From Lunularia cruciata (Eukaryota > Streptophyta > Marchantiopsida > Lunulariales > Lunulariaceae): DNA of 64,000 nucleotides. Under the pieces are notes generated by a model, which was not told the origin of the DNA, ran no database searches, and saw only the letters and a list, made by a program, of their open reading frames with translations. Location of the stretch: contig OX419758.1 of assembly GCA_948567375.1 (NCBI GenBank), positions 4,407,001 to 4,471,000 on the forward strand, read 5' to 3'. Shown one piece after another: positions 11,901 to 22,859 of the stretch. Position numbers and translations under genes: made by a program. How positions within the stretch are numbered: the first letter of the stretch is position 1; each line of letters opens with the position of its first letter.

Positions 11901-13049
11901 TATTGAATGAACAATATATTTTATTGTTCTCAACAAAGAAATAACTCTAACTACATGAATCTTCATTTTTAAGACCATGTTTTCCGATAAGCATAGTTGC
12001 TAGGTGTTTGAATTTGGTAGAAAATGTATTTATTGTTAAATTTTCATATGGTATACACAATTAAAAAAATGATAATATATTTATTTTATTACTAAAAATA
12101 ATATTAAGAGATAAAATAACTCCCTTCAATTCAGAGCTGTAATAAGAAGTGTCTGTTTTATTTCCTAATTTAGCCAACATCACAAAAGAAATAAAATCTC
12201 AATCTAAAATCAGCTTCAATAATACCCATGACCGGGACGAACCAATGACATATAGGAATTCGTGCTATTTTTTTATGATAGAAGTTTCGAATGTAGTAAA
12301 TGTGATCAAAGAAGACGTAAACGCAAGAAGACAATAATCATGCTAAAGAAAGTATAATTCATTAACCACATTAATGTGATATGTATAAGTAAATAATTAA
12401 TCGCTAACGTTGTGATACCGATATTTCAGCAATCGAGTCTTGTTACATCTCCTACCAAACTTAAACTGCCTATAATGCTAACCCCTGAATATCGAATATG
12501 AATAATCTTAAATTATATAAGGCGTTTTAGCATGAAATAGCAGTTAAGACATCGGAAGTAGTCACATATGAAGTGCATAAGTACCATACGTTCGGAGAAC
12601 TTTGAGAGCTTATTGGGGGGTTTCAGTTAGGCACTTGCAGTATCTCATAAGGAAATCTCGTGGGAGGTCTTGTAGTGTCTTCTCGGAGCACGGGTGAAAG
12701 ATAGACAAGAATTTTCCGGGCCTAAGGCTGTAAATTACGTATGGGTTCTCCTTTCGGTGACCCGTAAATCGTTTCAGGATGATGGGAGGTTTTGTAAACG
12801 TTGATTAGACCTTATTAAGATCAAATTAATTAAAATTTGAATTCTTGTAGGGATCACCATGTGCAAGTCAACCCTTTCCCTCCTTGTTCCCTTGTTGAAT
12901 TTCAAAGTCTTTGATGGTAAGAGTCTAAGGTCACACAAGAAAGTTGTCTCAAGGATTTAGCATGGATTTTAGAAAAATGAGACCACATGAAGGATGTGAA
13001 GACCCCATCCAGTCATACAAGAGAGAGAGAGACAAAAGAGGTAAAATAG
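11901..13049. other. AT-rich spacer, no gene seen
   Basis: No domain or long frame on either strand. It separates the HNL duplication from the decayed reverse-transcriptase copy. Confidence 0.5.
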
Positions 13050-13189
13050 GGCTAGGTTCCAGTAGTATCGATATGAGAATATGCCCTACTACACCTAATA
13101 TCCAAGCTATGCAAGTAGTAAGGTCTAAAAATTATTGGAGCATCCAAAGAAGCATCACCTAATGTGATTGCTCTCTTGTGTATTGCGCC

Positions 13190-13217
13190 GGCCAATGCTC
13201 TTTGTAGAGCATTGGCC
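13190..13217. repeat. Perfect 12-bp-arm hairpin in the RT relic
   Basis: Arms GGCCAATGCTCT and AGAGCATTGGCC with loop TTGT. It sits in the C-terminal coding region of the decayed RT. A related but imperfect stem (GAGTGCTTTTTGTAAAGCA) occurs in the third RT fragment near 56608, so the stem is a family feature or was sharpened by mutation. Confidence 0.7.
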
Positions 13218-14510
13218 AATCCTACACAAAATGGGAGGAAAGTAGGGGTGCCAAGAGAGCACAACTACCCAAAAATGCTATAGGTGTCATCTCCTCCATA
13301 GATAATAGGCCTTTGCACAAGATCTGTAGAGATGTCTATTTACATGCCAAATCCCCCATTACACACTCAAATGTCCTTGATCCAATGATATTACCAAAGA
13401 CTCCCATAATCTTCCTATCAAAAGCTCTCATACATGATAGGAAAGTCAAGGAAGGAGGAATCATGTGGAAAAAAGTCGGTCAATGGGCAATATCAAAGGA
13501 GAGTATACCAAATTCCACCTATAGATCTCCTAGTAGAAGAAGTTCATCCACATGGAGAATCCTCTACAAGTGCAAAGTTTAAGAAGCATGTGAGAAAATC
13601 CTTGCACCCTATTGGCACTCGAAGAATATGTAATCCATCTATAGATATGACATATCCCTTTGGAAGCTCAAGGAGGGAAATACACAACTTGGCATAGACA
13701 AAAAAAAGTAGGTAAGAGAGCTCTAAAGTAAGCCATGGCAAACAAAGGTCCTCCTTAAAGATCTCCATGTCGTGTATCAACAATTGACTCCAAGATGTTG
13801 ACTCCAAGATGTTGACCAACCATGTTAATAGTAAATAGAAATAAGAGAGCCATAGAACGACCATAAAAAAGGAATGAGACTTGCCAAGGATCCACTAGCC
13901 TCCCTAAGCTCTCTAATGATGGATGCCCAAGAGTTGTTTTTAAAAGCATTCTCAACATCCACTTGCGGGACAACCCACACCAGATGGACATCTAGGATTG
14001 CCTTGATGCCTATAAATATAGCCTCACAACCTCCAAATGTAGCTACTCCAAACTAACGTGGATTGAGGTGCTCTTCAAAGTGAAATTGATGTTAAAGGTC
14101 AATGGTGTGGCTAACCAAATGCAAAAAGATCTCTCCAAAAGCAATTAGTCTAATACACTTTATGTCCTTCTCCATCGCAAGAGGTTGACTAGCACCTAAC
14201 ACTTGACTAACTAACATAGGAATAACTCCCCTTGTTACTATTGCAACCACATGAACCAACTTGGTAAATCTACTAGAAAGATCATCTACTTGAAAGTAAT
14301 CTCTAAGATGCTCATATACCATCCTTGACAAGAATCTTGAGGAAAGGCAAGGGGTAGCGCACAACCATGAGCAAAAAGTTACCTATCAAGATATAAAATT
14401 TGCTCTAGCTAATAATCTAAGACCTCTAATAGTACTTCCTCTCCTGCCATAGGATATAGTGAGCATAAAGAAATGACAATCTCATTAGTGAGACTAGCCA
14501 GAGACAAAGG

Positions 14511-16701
14511 ATGTAATGCTCGTTATCGTGTTGTGGTGTATATAGCCGTAAAAAAGTATATTATCAAGATTTATCTCCATGTTAGTGGAGTAGATTGTAT
14601 GAGAGATCCCACTGATGAGACATTGCCATGTGAGCAATCTATGTGCATGTATGCAATTGGCCATGTAGGTTATGATCACATCATGTTCAAGGGCTCTGAT
14701 GTATATAAGAGAGGGAGAGTGGAGAGACGGGGTGTTTCAGTCAAGGAGTCTTGAGAGGGAGGAGGATGTTGGGGTGAGAGTTGTAGCAGACGCAAGTGTT
14801 AGAGCATTGAAGGAGGCATTTGAGCATGAGATGTCCCATGCTCTCAATCTGCCACTCTTAAATCAATTTCTCATCAGGCTTCAGATTTTACAACATGACG
14901 GCTTACGAGATTGGATGGTAGCACGTTTTGGAGTGGCATTCATGGAGTCTATGATGGGAAACCAGAATCTTATAGTCCTTCCGGTGCTTACTTACAAAAA
15001 TTCTAACAATCTATGTGCTCTTATAGATGGAGAATGACTCAATTTTTGCTCATAAGCTTCAAGGCGGAGTTGTGAGGTCCATTTGTCAAAAAGTAAAGAG
15101 GCTAAATGACACATTTGTAAGAGATTGTGTCCCAAGAGGAGAAGTCTAGAGTTTTTTGAGCATTGAAGGAGTTCAAGGAGTGCATTCATAAAGTCAAGAC
15201 TATAGTTGGAGAGAAGAGCTGACAAGCTATAGTCTAAAGATAGAAAATACATGATTTAAGTAGTTTCTAAGGGAGATGTGATCAATGGAATTGAGGGGGG
15301 TAGAATTCATACCCAAGAACACCAAATAGACCATTTGGAGAGAATTATGAAACATTTTTATGATCTATTAGTGAGGTTGGAGAGTAAGATAAAGTGCTAA
15401 TAGCTCTTAGCATAAGAAATTCCAGTTTTGGATCAATCTCAAATTAGATCTGGCTGATTGAAGTTGAAGCTTTTGGGATGTAAAGTGTTGGAGAAGAGTT
15501 GATGATCAAGTTTGGAGTTTTGGTTTCTCCCCAAGTTGTAGTTTGAGTCATCTTATGAAAATTTCTAGTGTTTTGGCCAATTAAGTCTTGCACCTTTGTA
15601 CAAAGGTTTCATGTGAATTCTTCCAATAGAGAATTCAGGGTCTTGGATCAAGTATACTTGGGCCTGTAGAGCTCACAAGTTAGCCCAGCTCAAGAATTGG
15701 TCCATATCTAGGGATTTGAATTAGATTTGGCCACCAAACTCTATATAGACTTAGACAAGGGTATGTCCAACTACTGCAAAAATATTTGTTGGCGCTAAGT
15801 CTATAGAGAGTGAGATTTGATACAAAACATCCTATTGAAAGTAAAATCATAAGCTCGATAGAGCATTTTCTATCTTCCATCTTGAATAGATGTCCATTCC
15901 CCTCTCTTGTGATTATGATTGAGAGTTTCAGGTTTTTGGAGTGTTTTGTGTGGATCAAATGTACCTTTGACTCAAAAATCAAGGGAAAGTTCCCAAGAAC
16001 CATGAGCAAAACCCTAAATTAGGGATCTCAAAATTAGGGTGAAGATTTCAAAAAAATAGGCCAAGTTTGAGAGCTTGTCAAATTGAGACTTGTTTCATGT
16101 CATTGTAAAGCTTATCTTACAAGATCTCCATAGAATCCTAGAACACTCAAATCCAAGTCACAAAGAAAACTTTATGTCCATATGAGCTGCGCATGGTTTT
16201 CCTATCAAGAAGACATAGGAATTCCCCACTTGGAGTAGAGATTGGTTGAAAATAGAAGTACAGATTGAAGAAGACTTGGAGTACATGTTGAAATTAGCTT
16301 GATGACAGAGCAAGAAGGCTTTGAAGCTCTTTTTTGACCAAAAAAACATAGAGAGTTGTTATCACATTCTTGTGATTGGATCCTCTCTTTGCTTGTATGC
16401 CTATTTGTACGCCTAGTTGGTTTGGATTGTTATGCGTGCATTACACTTAGGTTCTTTCTTTCTTAGAGTGTTGTGTATTTCTCCTTGGTAAGCTAGAAGT
16501 GATGACCAGCAGACCAAGAGTGTGTGTTATGATGATGGGCTAGGTTACCCGTTACCACCCTACCTGTAGCAAGGATACCAAAACTTGAGTGAAAGGTTCT
16601 ATTGGTTTGGTTCTATGCATGCTCAAACTAGTAGGGATAGGTTTAGCTACAACCTTTGATCTATAGGCTCCACAACTAGGCACCATGTGTGTTGCCAAAG
16701 A
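14511..16701. mobile_element. Unclassified 2.2-kb insertion in the RT relic
   Basis: The RT homology stops at 14510 and resumes at about 16702. The flanks carry GACAAAGG (14503-14510) and GAGAAAGG (16702-16709), which agree at seven of eight bases and correspond to one site in the intact RT gene, as expected for a target-site duplication of about 8-9 bp. The insert starts ATGTAATGCTCG and ends GTTGCCAAAGA, with no clear terminal inverted repeat or LTR. Inside I recognise no transposase or pol; frames such as 14672-15037 have no known motif. A short inverted pair around 15740-15810 (CTATATAGACTTAG against CTAAGTCTATAG) is the only structure seen. An hAT- or Mutator-type non-autonomous element would fit the duplication length. 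Confidence 0.5.
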
Positions 16702-16883
16702 GAGAAAGGCAAAGTACGATATCGTGTTGCTCTACTAAACTCTCATGCTTGACCCAATGTCCTATACTGTTGTAATTGAGTGGACTTTGTGGTATCTTGT
16801 GATAGAACCTATCTCCTAAAATCTACAGCCTCAACTGATTCCTCCTTAGGTCAGCCCAATCCTTCACTCATAGTTGACAAAAT

Positions 16884-16917
16884 CTAGCAACCACCTCTCT
16901 AGAGAGGTGGTTGCTAG
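16884..16917. repeat. Perfect 34-nt palindrome
   Basis: Two 17-bp arms with no spacer, starting CTAGCAACC and ending GGTTGCTAG. The left arm matches the RT gene (reverse complement of about 63308-63324). The right arm replaces sequence that in the open RT copy reads differently, so it arose by local inverted copying. Confidence 0.8.
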
Positions 16918-17260
16918 CACATCCCCCTCTAGCATCACAAAGGCACCATCAAGAGAGTAAGAGAAATAAGAATCATGCTAACTCATCCAAGGGATCACAT
17001 GCCAAAAAATCAAGTGGTAAGCAAATAGGCTATCTAGCCTCATCATGGAGTGTATGGGGTAGCATATTGAATAGACATGGACATGGAAAACTAGTCTCAA
17101 ATAACCCCAACATATAAACCCGCTTGAGATGCTAACCACTACCATGACTTGATAGGTATACTTAGAACAATCAACAAAGGGATAGAAGAGGCATGCATAA
17201 TCCCTATTGTCATTATATTTGATGTGGTTGCTTGCCTTACATGAGCATCACAAGTGGTCT

Positions 17261-17965
17261 TGTAACACCCATCTGTGCATATGTGTATTATCGTAATATT
17301 TCGTTTATTAATATTTAGTTTGGTATTGCAAGTGCTTGAGAGATATTGGTTATATAGAGATAAAGATGGCTCTAAATTAGTCATAATTAGCTAAAGTTAT
17401 TCATAGATAAGATAGAGAGGACCTTACTTTAAAGGAAGTGGAAAAGATGAGCACCATTATTTTGGATTCTAGTGTGTTGACTTGGTATTATTCCTAGATG
17501 TTTGGCTTTGAGGAAAGAATTGAGAACTCTTGGACCCATAACCCTTTTTGCTTTGGATTCTTTTATAGTCCAAGGATAGCCCATGTGAAATAACCCTTAA
17601 CTTAGTAGTTGGATCAAGATAAGATCACATGCTTATGGGAATATTCCCATGAGTATGGATATTCCTTTAAAATTTTGACTTTATTTGACATTTAGCCTAA
17701 TAACTTGAGTTACTCCAATAATTAGTAACTTAGGTTAGTTACTCTTTCACAAGTATAAAAATTAAGGGTGAAGAAGTACTCATCATCCTTTCATTTGCAA
17801 TTATCTCTCTCTCATTGAGTTCTCTTGTGAGCAATGGTTTGAGTCTTGGAGTGTTAGCCTTGGAGGAGTATGATGGAGTTGGGGTTCCTTGCCTTTTTAG
17901 TCCATAGTGTGCTGCCATAATAGGTATCAAAGGTTCATCTTTAGTGAGAGACAGACCGGCTCACA
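17261..17965 (+). repeat. 0.7-kb LTR-like repeat, copy 1, inserted in the RT relic
   Basis: Starts TGTAACACCC and ends GGCTCACA (TG...CA). It splits the RT gene between the codons for YDW and CDAHVRQ. A second copy in the same orientation lies at 52466-53157 with the same ends. Near the right end it has a TATA-like AAGTATAAAAATT (about 17751-17763), a pyrimidine-rich leader shared with copy 2, and GGTATCAAAGGTT, which resembles a primer-binding site for initiator Met-tRNA. This suggests an LTR with a scrap of internal leader, or a small TRIM-type element. Flanking bases (GGTCT left, ATCCA or AATCC right) do not give a clean target duplication. Confidence 0.6.
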
Positions 17966-18374
17966 ATCCAATCATAGCCCTTGTGCATCCTTCCTACATG
18001 GGTCTTTACCTCTTGCAAGGTAAAGCATATATGACACACCGGGCATGGTATATCTAAAGAAATTGAAAGCGGCTCCACATAGAGAAGTGTAGCTATAGCT
18101 TGCACAAGAATATCAATCATAACACACAATGCTCCTCTCCATATCTCCCCATACTTGCAAAACCATAACCCCTCACCTCCCAACTCACATGAGTAAATGT
18201 TATTTCTCCAAATCCTAAAAACTATAAACTCTCATACCTTTCAATTCACATCTCAACAAAATTTCAAACTAAGTTCCCATGGAACTCAAGCATGAATAGC
18301 AAGAGATTAGAAATAAAAATTCCCAACCCATCACTCTCAATGTGAAATAATCACTCTAAACCCTAAAAAATCTG

Positions 18375-18447
18375 AAAGTCCTCATAACTTTCTACTTGAT
18401 TCTCTATAGTATGTATGGAGTATCAAGTAGAAAGTTATGAGGACTTT
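18375..18447. repeat. Perfect 26-bp-arm inverted repeat at the RT element 5' end
   Basis: Arms at 18375-18400 and 18422-18447 are exact reverse complements with a 21-nt spacer. The left arm belongs to the RT element leader (matches about 62537-62560); the right arm lies outside the shared region. It marks the 5' edge of the decayed element. Confidence 0.8.
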
Positions 18448-18779
18448 ATTCACTCATGTAATGTATGCATGTGAGCTCTCCAAAACTTGATAATATCCTT
18501 TCTCTTATTTCTCCACCTCTCTCCCACTAGTAGCAAGAGTTGCAAATTGGGTGCTAAATCTATGTAAGAAAGGAATTTCAAATGGAGTGCAAGTACAATG
18601 AAAAATTTCACTACTAATGTTGAATTGCAAGCATAGAGTTACCACTCAGGGAAGTCTAAAGCGGTGATATTTTGGAAATTTGGGAAGAGATCTTGAGTTA
18701 TGACAGCAATTTTCATTTTGAAAATTTGGAAGAGAACTTGGGTGGGTTCAAAGAGTTGTTTTTTTTGGGAATCAAGATT
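18448..18779. other. Short spacer, no gene seen
   Basis: No domain or repeat recognised between the RT element edge and the Harbinger relic. Confidence 0.4.
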
Positions 18780-20280
18780 CAATGCCTCGTCTTAGTTTGA
18801 AAATTTTACTCTTGCATTTTTCATCTCTTGAAAGAGATGAAAAAATGGATGTGTATGCATATTGCAAGTGCAAAAAATAGTGAGGAGGAATGGACTGATG
18901 ATGAGTGGGTGACTTCTTCTTGGGATTGAGAGATTGGGAAATGGAATGTAGCAGAGGGTGACATGGATGGTATAGATAGGTTTTACAAATGGTGTGAAAT
19001 AATCCACAAAAGGCAATATCTAAGGGAAAGAATTCATACTTTGTGTAGTACAAAATTTTTGCAAAATTTCCTTTCCATGCTTGATCCTTTAGCTTTCAAA
19101 CAACTCATAAGAATGGATATGGACTCCTTCACTACCTCAGTTAATATGGTAAAAGTGCACAATGCCTGCAAATGAAAGAGGGATCTAGAGAAATACCAAA
19201 CACATGTATGGCTCCAAGTGGCATTAGCATTGGATTGTTTTGACCATAATGAAAATGGAGCATGTGTTGCTGAAGGTTTGAATTTATGGAGGATTAGTGC
19301 AAGATCCACATCCAAGAGTTTACAAAGAGAGTAATCATTAATATATTATCCATTCTCAAAGAAGAAGTGCCATGACTAAGGATTCAAGAGAGAGCTAGAA
19401 TATCTTCAATGTTTGCAAAGAAAGGATTTCTATGATGTATAGGGCTAGTGGACGGAACACATTTCCCTTTGACACAAAGACCTACCATTGATAAGGAAGT
19501 AACTTCAAAAAGTAAGGCTCTTACTCAATAAATGGTCACATGGTATGCAATAAAAAGCACAAAATTTTTCACTTTGTAGGAAATAAAAAAATTTCTAGCA
19601 TCTTTGCGACAAATTTTAATAGTTTATTTGAATAGTATGTGTTTAGTGGTGGGCTAAACCAATTTCCATTGAGATTAAGTAGTCATTGTGAAAGAGATAA
19701 CTAATTATTGATGTTTGAATGTCTAATAGTGCCTAATGATTGGTATGTTTATGCACAAGAATGTCTCGGTCATATCACAAGACAATGTGCTTTAAAAAGT
19801 CAAAAAATTTGGCAGACTTAAATCACAAAGGAGCATGTGATTTTTTTGAAAGTAACCAATATTTATTAGGTGATGGAGGATATATGCCAATGAGTCATAT
19901 CATGCCTTCTTTTAAACAAGCACACATGGGAAAAAAAAAGGACTTCAACCATTGTGTAGCTAAAACCCAGGTTCTAAATGAACAATGCATTGGGATACTA
20001 GAAGCACATTGGCATTCTTTGTAAGAGCTTTGGGTTCAATTAAATAATAGGAAACAAAACTACTTCCTCTTGCATTGGATTGTCGGTTGTGTTATATTGC
20101 ACAATTTCTTGATGAATAGATGTGACATGTGGGAGGACAAGGAATAATTTTCTAATATAGATGACGTAGGTTCAGTACATCAGTTCATGGGGGCAAGTAG
20201 TGTGAGTTATCAGTAGATTAGAGAAGAAACTAGGAGAGTAGCGGTAGAAACATGCCTTGAATTGTGCATCTGGTAGAATT
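18780..20280 (+). pseudogene. PIF/Harbinger-type DDE transposase, decayed
   Basis: Relic of a DDE_Tnp_4 (PIF/Harbinger) transposase, the enzyme that cuts and pastes its element. In order: QVALALDCFDHNENGACVAE (about 19213-19270; helix-turn-helix region), GLVDGTHFPLTQRPTID with the first catalytic Asp (about 19443-19493), YSINGHMVCNKKHKI (about 19526-19570), YLLGDGGYMPM with the second Asp (about 19861-19893), NEQCIGILEAHW with the presumed catalytic Glu (about 19978-20013) and ILHNFLMNRCDMWED (about 20096-20140). The blocks fall in different frames, with many stops between them, so it is inactive. The longest clean piece is 94 codons at 19740-20024. The Myb-like second protein that autonomous Harbingers carry was not found, and I could not place terminal inverted repeats. 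Confidence 0.8.
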
Positions 20281-20469
20281 TTTTTGAGAATAGTTATATC
20301 AGTAAAGTGTTCTTAAGTGATCAAGATATTTGTTCTTATAAATGTTTGTAAGAAATTGCTTCAAATAATGATTTTTATGAATGGGTTTGGCCCTAGCATA
20401 TGGATTTGCTCATATTTTTCTGTATTTTAGTAAAAAGATATATAACAATTTTATGGAAACCATGTAAAA

Positions 20470-20850
20470 TAAAATAAATAAATAAATTTATCATAAATAG
20501 TTACTCCTATATCTCTAAATATTTCAGATTTTGGTGATTGCTGGTCATTTTCCAATAAATTTCTTTCATATATTGCATATAATCTTCTTGTTTGGTTTAT
20601 ATAAGGTCAAAAAAATCCTCTTGTGTGCCCCTTTAATAATTTTTTTAAGTGGAAGCATATAAACATAAAAACAGTAAATTTTTTTATCATAAATATTTAT
20701 TCTTATTTCTCTAAATTTTTAGACTTTGGTGATTCCTGGTCATTTTTAGGAAATTTCTTTCATACATTGCAGATAACTCTTCTTGTTTGGTTGATATAAG
20801 GTCAAAATTCCTCTTGTATGCCCCTTAATTGTTTGAGAATATGTAATTGT
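20470..20850. repeat. Two-unit direct tandem repeat, about 190-bp period
   Basis: Two neighbouring units share the order: TTATCATAAATA, TTTCTCTAAAT-like, TTTGGTGATT, CTGGTCATTTT, TTTCTTTCATA, TTCTTGTTTGGTT, ATATAAGGTCAAAA, CCTCTTGT, TGCCCCTT. The first unit runs about 20470-20660 and the second about 20665-20850. They have diverged by point changes and small indels. No coding content is seen. Confidence 0.75.
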
Positions 20851-20889
20851 AGTGCTCCCATTTCTCCAAAATTTGCTTTTGTTGATCAT

Positions 20890-21380
20890 ATCAAGCTTAA
20901 GTGTTAGAGAACCACTAGAAATGTTGTAGTTACTCAGAGACGTACCTCAAATAAAGAGGTACTCAAAGAAAAAACATTGAAAGCTAGGATGGGAGAGGCA
21001 CTCAGAGTGATGTAGGATGATCCTGAATGCTAATAGGAAGGATGAGTCCATATGTTTACATGGCTAAATATCAAGGTGGCAAGCAAAGTTGTGTCTTCTT
21101 TAGACAATGAGGCCAAGGACACTAAAGTAGACAAAGATGATGATGAAGAGAAGCAAGGATCCCTCACTATGCAAGGATTGACCTTTGTATTAATAGACAA
21201 GGGCAAGAAAGAAGAAACTTGGGAAGATACCCAATTTTCTTTGCATGTATAGGACCAAGACATGGATGAGTGCCCCACAGATGAAGAAGAATGCATGATG
21301 GAAGAAGCCATAATGGAGATTCAAGATGGAGCATGGTGCTTGAAGGACCAAGAACTTTGCCCATGAATAGAGAAGGAAGT
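20890..21380 (+). pseudogene. Unidentified acidic coding-like sequence, 5' part
   Basis: One frame from about 20908 to 21380 reads protein-like despite several stops: RTTRNVVVTQRRTSNKEVLK, a cluster DKDDDEEK, then CPTDEEECMMEEAIMEIQDG. It ends exactly at LTR A of the gypsy stack. The same frame resumes after LTR E at 35010 with KVKHCTKEDCIIDKEEEEV, so this was one sequence before the insertion. I do not recognise the family; charge clusters and Cys pairs are the only features. The stops show it is decayed, or part of another dead element. Confidence 0.5.
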
Positions 21381-21780
21381 TGTAACAATATGTAGTTCAG
21401 CAATGAAGTTAGTAAGGGCTAATGAAGTAGCAAATAGGTCAAATTACCATAAAATATTCCAAAAGTATCTAGAAAGCTTCTTGTGAAGCTTCCCAACTAG
21501 CTTAACTTGCACCCCAAGTAGGTAGCTTCTAGAAGCTTCCAACTAGCTTAGCTTGCATGCCAAGTAGGTGGCTTCTTGAGAAGCTTCATGGTTAACTTTG
21601 CTTGCACTCCAAGAAAGCAGATCAAGGAAGCTTCTTGAGATGCTTCTTAAGAGCCTTGTATGCTCCTTATAAATACCAAAGCCAAAGCTCAAGCTAGGCA
21701 TTCGGAGTTTTCCCACATTCAAAGTGTTCCAATGAAAGCTTCCATTCTCCTATTTCTCTCCTTTGTCTCAATCTTTTATA
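21381..21780 (+). repeat. LTR A (5' LTR of the outer element)
   Basis: Starts TGTAACAATATG and ends TCTTTTATA (TA for the usual CA). It carries the family signature of repeated AAGCTTC hairpin-like motifs, TATAAATACC (TATA region, about 21669) and CTAGGCATTCGGAGTTTTC. Followed at 21781 by TTAGTATTAGAGCA, a mutated primer-binding site. Confidence 0.85.
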
Positions 21781-21794
21781 TTAGTATTAGAGCA
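21781..21794 (+). promoter_or_regulatory. Primer-binding site of the outer element (mutated)
   Basis: TTAGTATTAGAGCA matches the TTGGTATCAGAGCA consensus complementary to initiator Met-tRNA at 12 of 14 positions. It lies directly after LTR A. Confidence 0.7.
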
Positions 21795-22050
21795 CAAATG
21801 AGATGGATGGGATTTATGGACCACCAATCCATTTTCACCAAACCATTAGTATTTTTGTGTCTAGGTACTACCCAAGCATCATTTCACACAATTCATCACC
21901 TCACGCTTTGGGCAAGATTTTTTGAATGTGATCACCTTGTTTGAGGACTCCTTGGTACTTCCAATGGTAACTTATGGAGAATGGTGGATGTGTTGCATCT
22001 ATGTGTTAATAAATTAAATAAATTGGAGATAGTATGTTAGAATAGTAGCC

Positions 22051-22859
22051 ATGATAGTGATACTCAAAGTTATCCTTGCTATGCAATAACAAATTGAGCA
22101 CCTTACTTGATTGTTGGATGAATGAGACTGTCAATGACAAGAGCACCAGTTCAAGAGGAAGAAGAGCAAATTTGATTTCCAAAACCTAAGTTATTTGAAG
22201 GCAAGAACCTTCAAAGTGCAGTGGGAAATTTTGTGTTTGATTATGAATGTTACTTCAGAGCAACAAACCTTCAAGATGAATGAACACAAATTCTATTAGC
22301 CTCAAGCCAAATGGATGGAGTGGCAAAACTATGGTGGCAATTTTGAGTGGAGCGAGCTAAGTGGCAGTTTTTTATGGCAATTGTGACATGGGAAGAACTC
22401 AAGAGTGCATTAATTGGGCAGTTCCAAGTTATAAATGCCACACGGATTGCACAAGATAGGTTGGAAGAATTGAAGCAAATTGGCTCTTTAAGAAGCTATA
22501 TCACTCAATTCCAAAACACCATTATGCAAATTTTAGATATACTAGATGGAGAAAATCTAGATCACTTTGTGAGGGGCTTGAAGTCACGCACCAGATTAGA
22601 AGTAATTATGTGTGAGCCCAAAGACTTGGAGGAAGCCATGCAGTTGGCTGAGCACTTTGATTCCTTGGTTGCAACTACTTGGTCTTGACCTCGACCTTTC
22701 TTGAACCCACCCATGCACTACACACGAGTGGAGGAACCAACATCAATGGAGATCAAAACCATCCAGCAAAGACCACTTGGCATAGCAAATCATGAAAGAT
22801 TGTGACAAAATGGTGGATGTTTCTATTGTTGTCAAATTGGACACCACATTGTTGAGTGT
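22051..22859 (+). pseudogene. gag of the outer gypsy element, cut in the zinc knuckle
   Basis: Gag makes the virus-like particle and binds element RNA. The ATG at 22051 matches the gag start of the inner copies. Stops and shifts interrupt the N-terminal half. The stretch 22347-22688 is open and reads as the retrotransposon gag domain (TWEELKSALIGQFQ, GSLRSYITQFQNTIMQ, EEAMQLAEHFDSLVATTWS). It is followed by the CCHC knuckle CFYCCQIGHHIVEC (C-x2-C-x4-H-x4-C, about 22818-22859), whose last codons touch LTR B. The rest of the knuckle region resumes at 33131. Non-functional. Confidence 0.85.
22855..22859. repeat. Target-site duplication AGTGT, left copy
   Basis: AGTGT directly before LTR B, repeated exactly at 33131-33135 directly after LTR D. 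It brackets the inner nested block and is the usual 5-bp length for gypsy integrase. Confidence 0.9.

Larger units (their letters stand above)
13050..18450 (-). pseudogene. Decayed C2H2-finger reverse transcriptase, split by two insertions
   Basis: Minus-strand relic of the family that is open at 62.8-64 kb. Reading right to left: the 5' leader (about 18450-18190) and the N-terminus with CPVCHICFTLQEVKTHV (about 18180-17966); then the 0.7-kb repeat 17261-17965; then CDAHVRQATTSN onward (17260 to about 16711); then an unrelated 2.2-kb insertion (about 14511-16701); then MVYEHLRDYFQVDD and IRLIAFGEIFLHLVS (about 14510-14092); then palm motif A as QVDVENAF (about 13965-13940) and a decayed motif C (IDGLH in place of ADD, near 13640); then the C-terminus to about 13050. 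Stops and frameshifts are everywhere. Against the open copy the changes are mostly C-to-T and G-to-A, with nearly all CpG lost. Such RTs copy element RNA into new genomic sites. Confidence 0.8.

Noticed and set aside
17256-17970. A 5-bp target duplication around the 0.7-kb repeat
   Set aside because: GGTCT and ATCCA/AATCC do not match convincingly.
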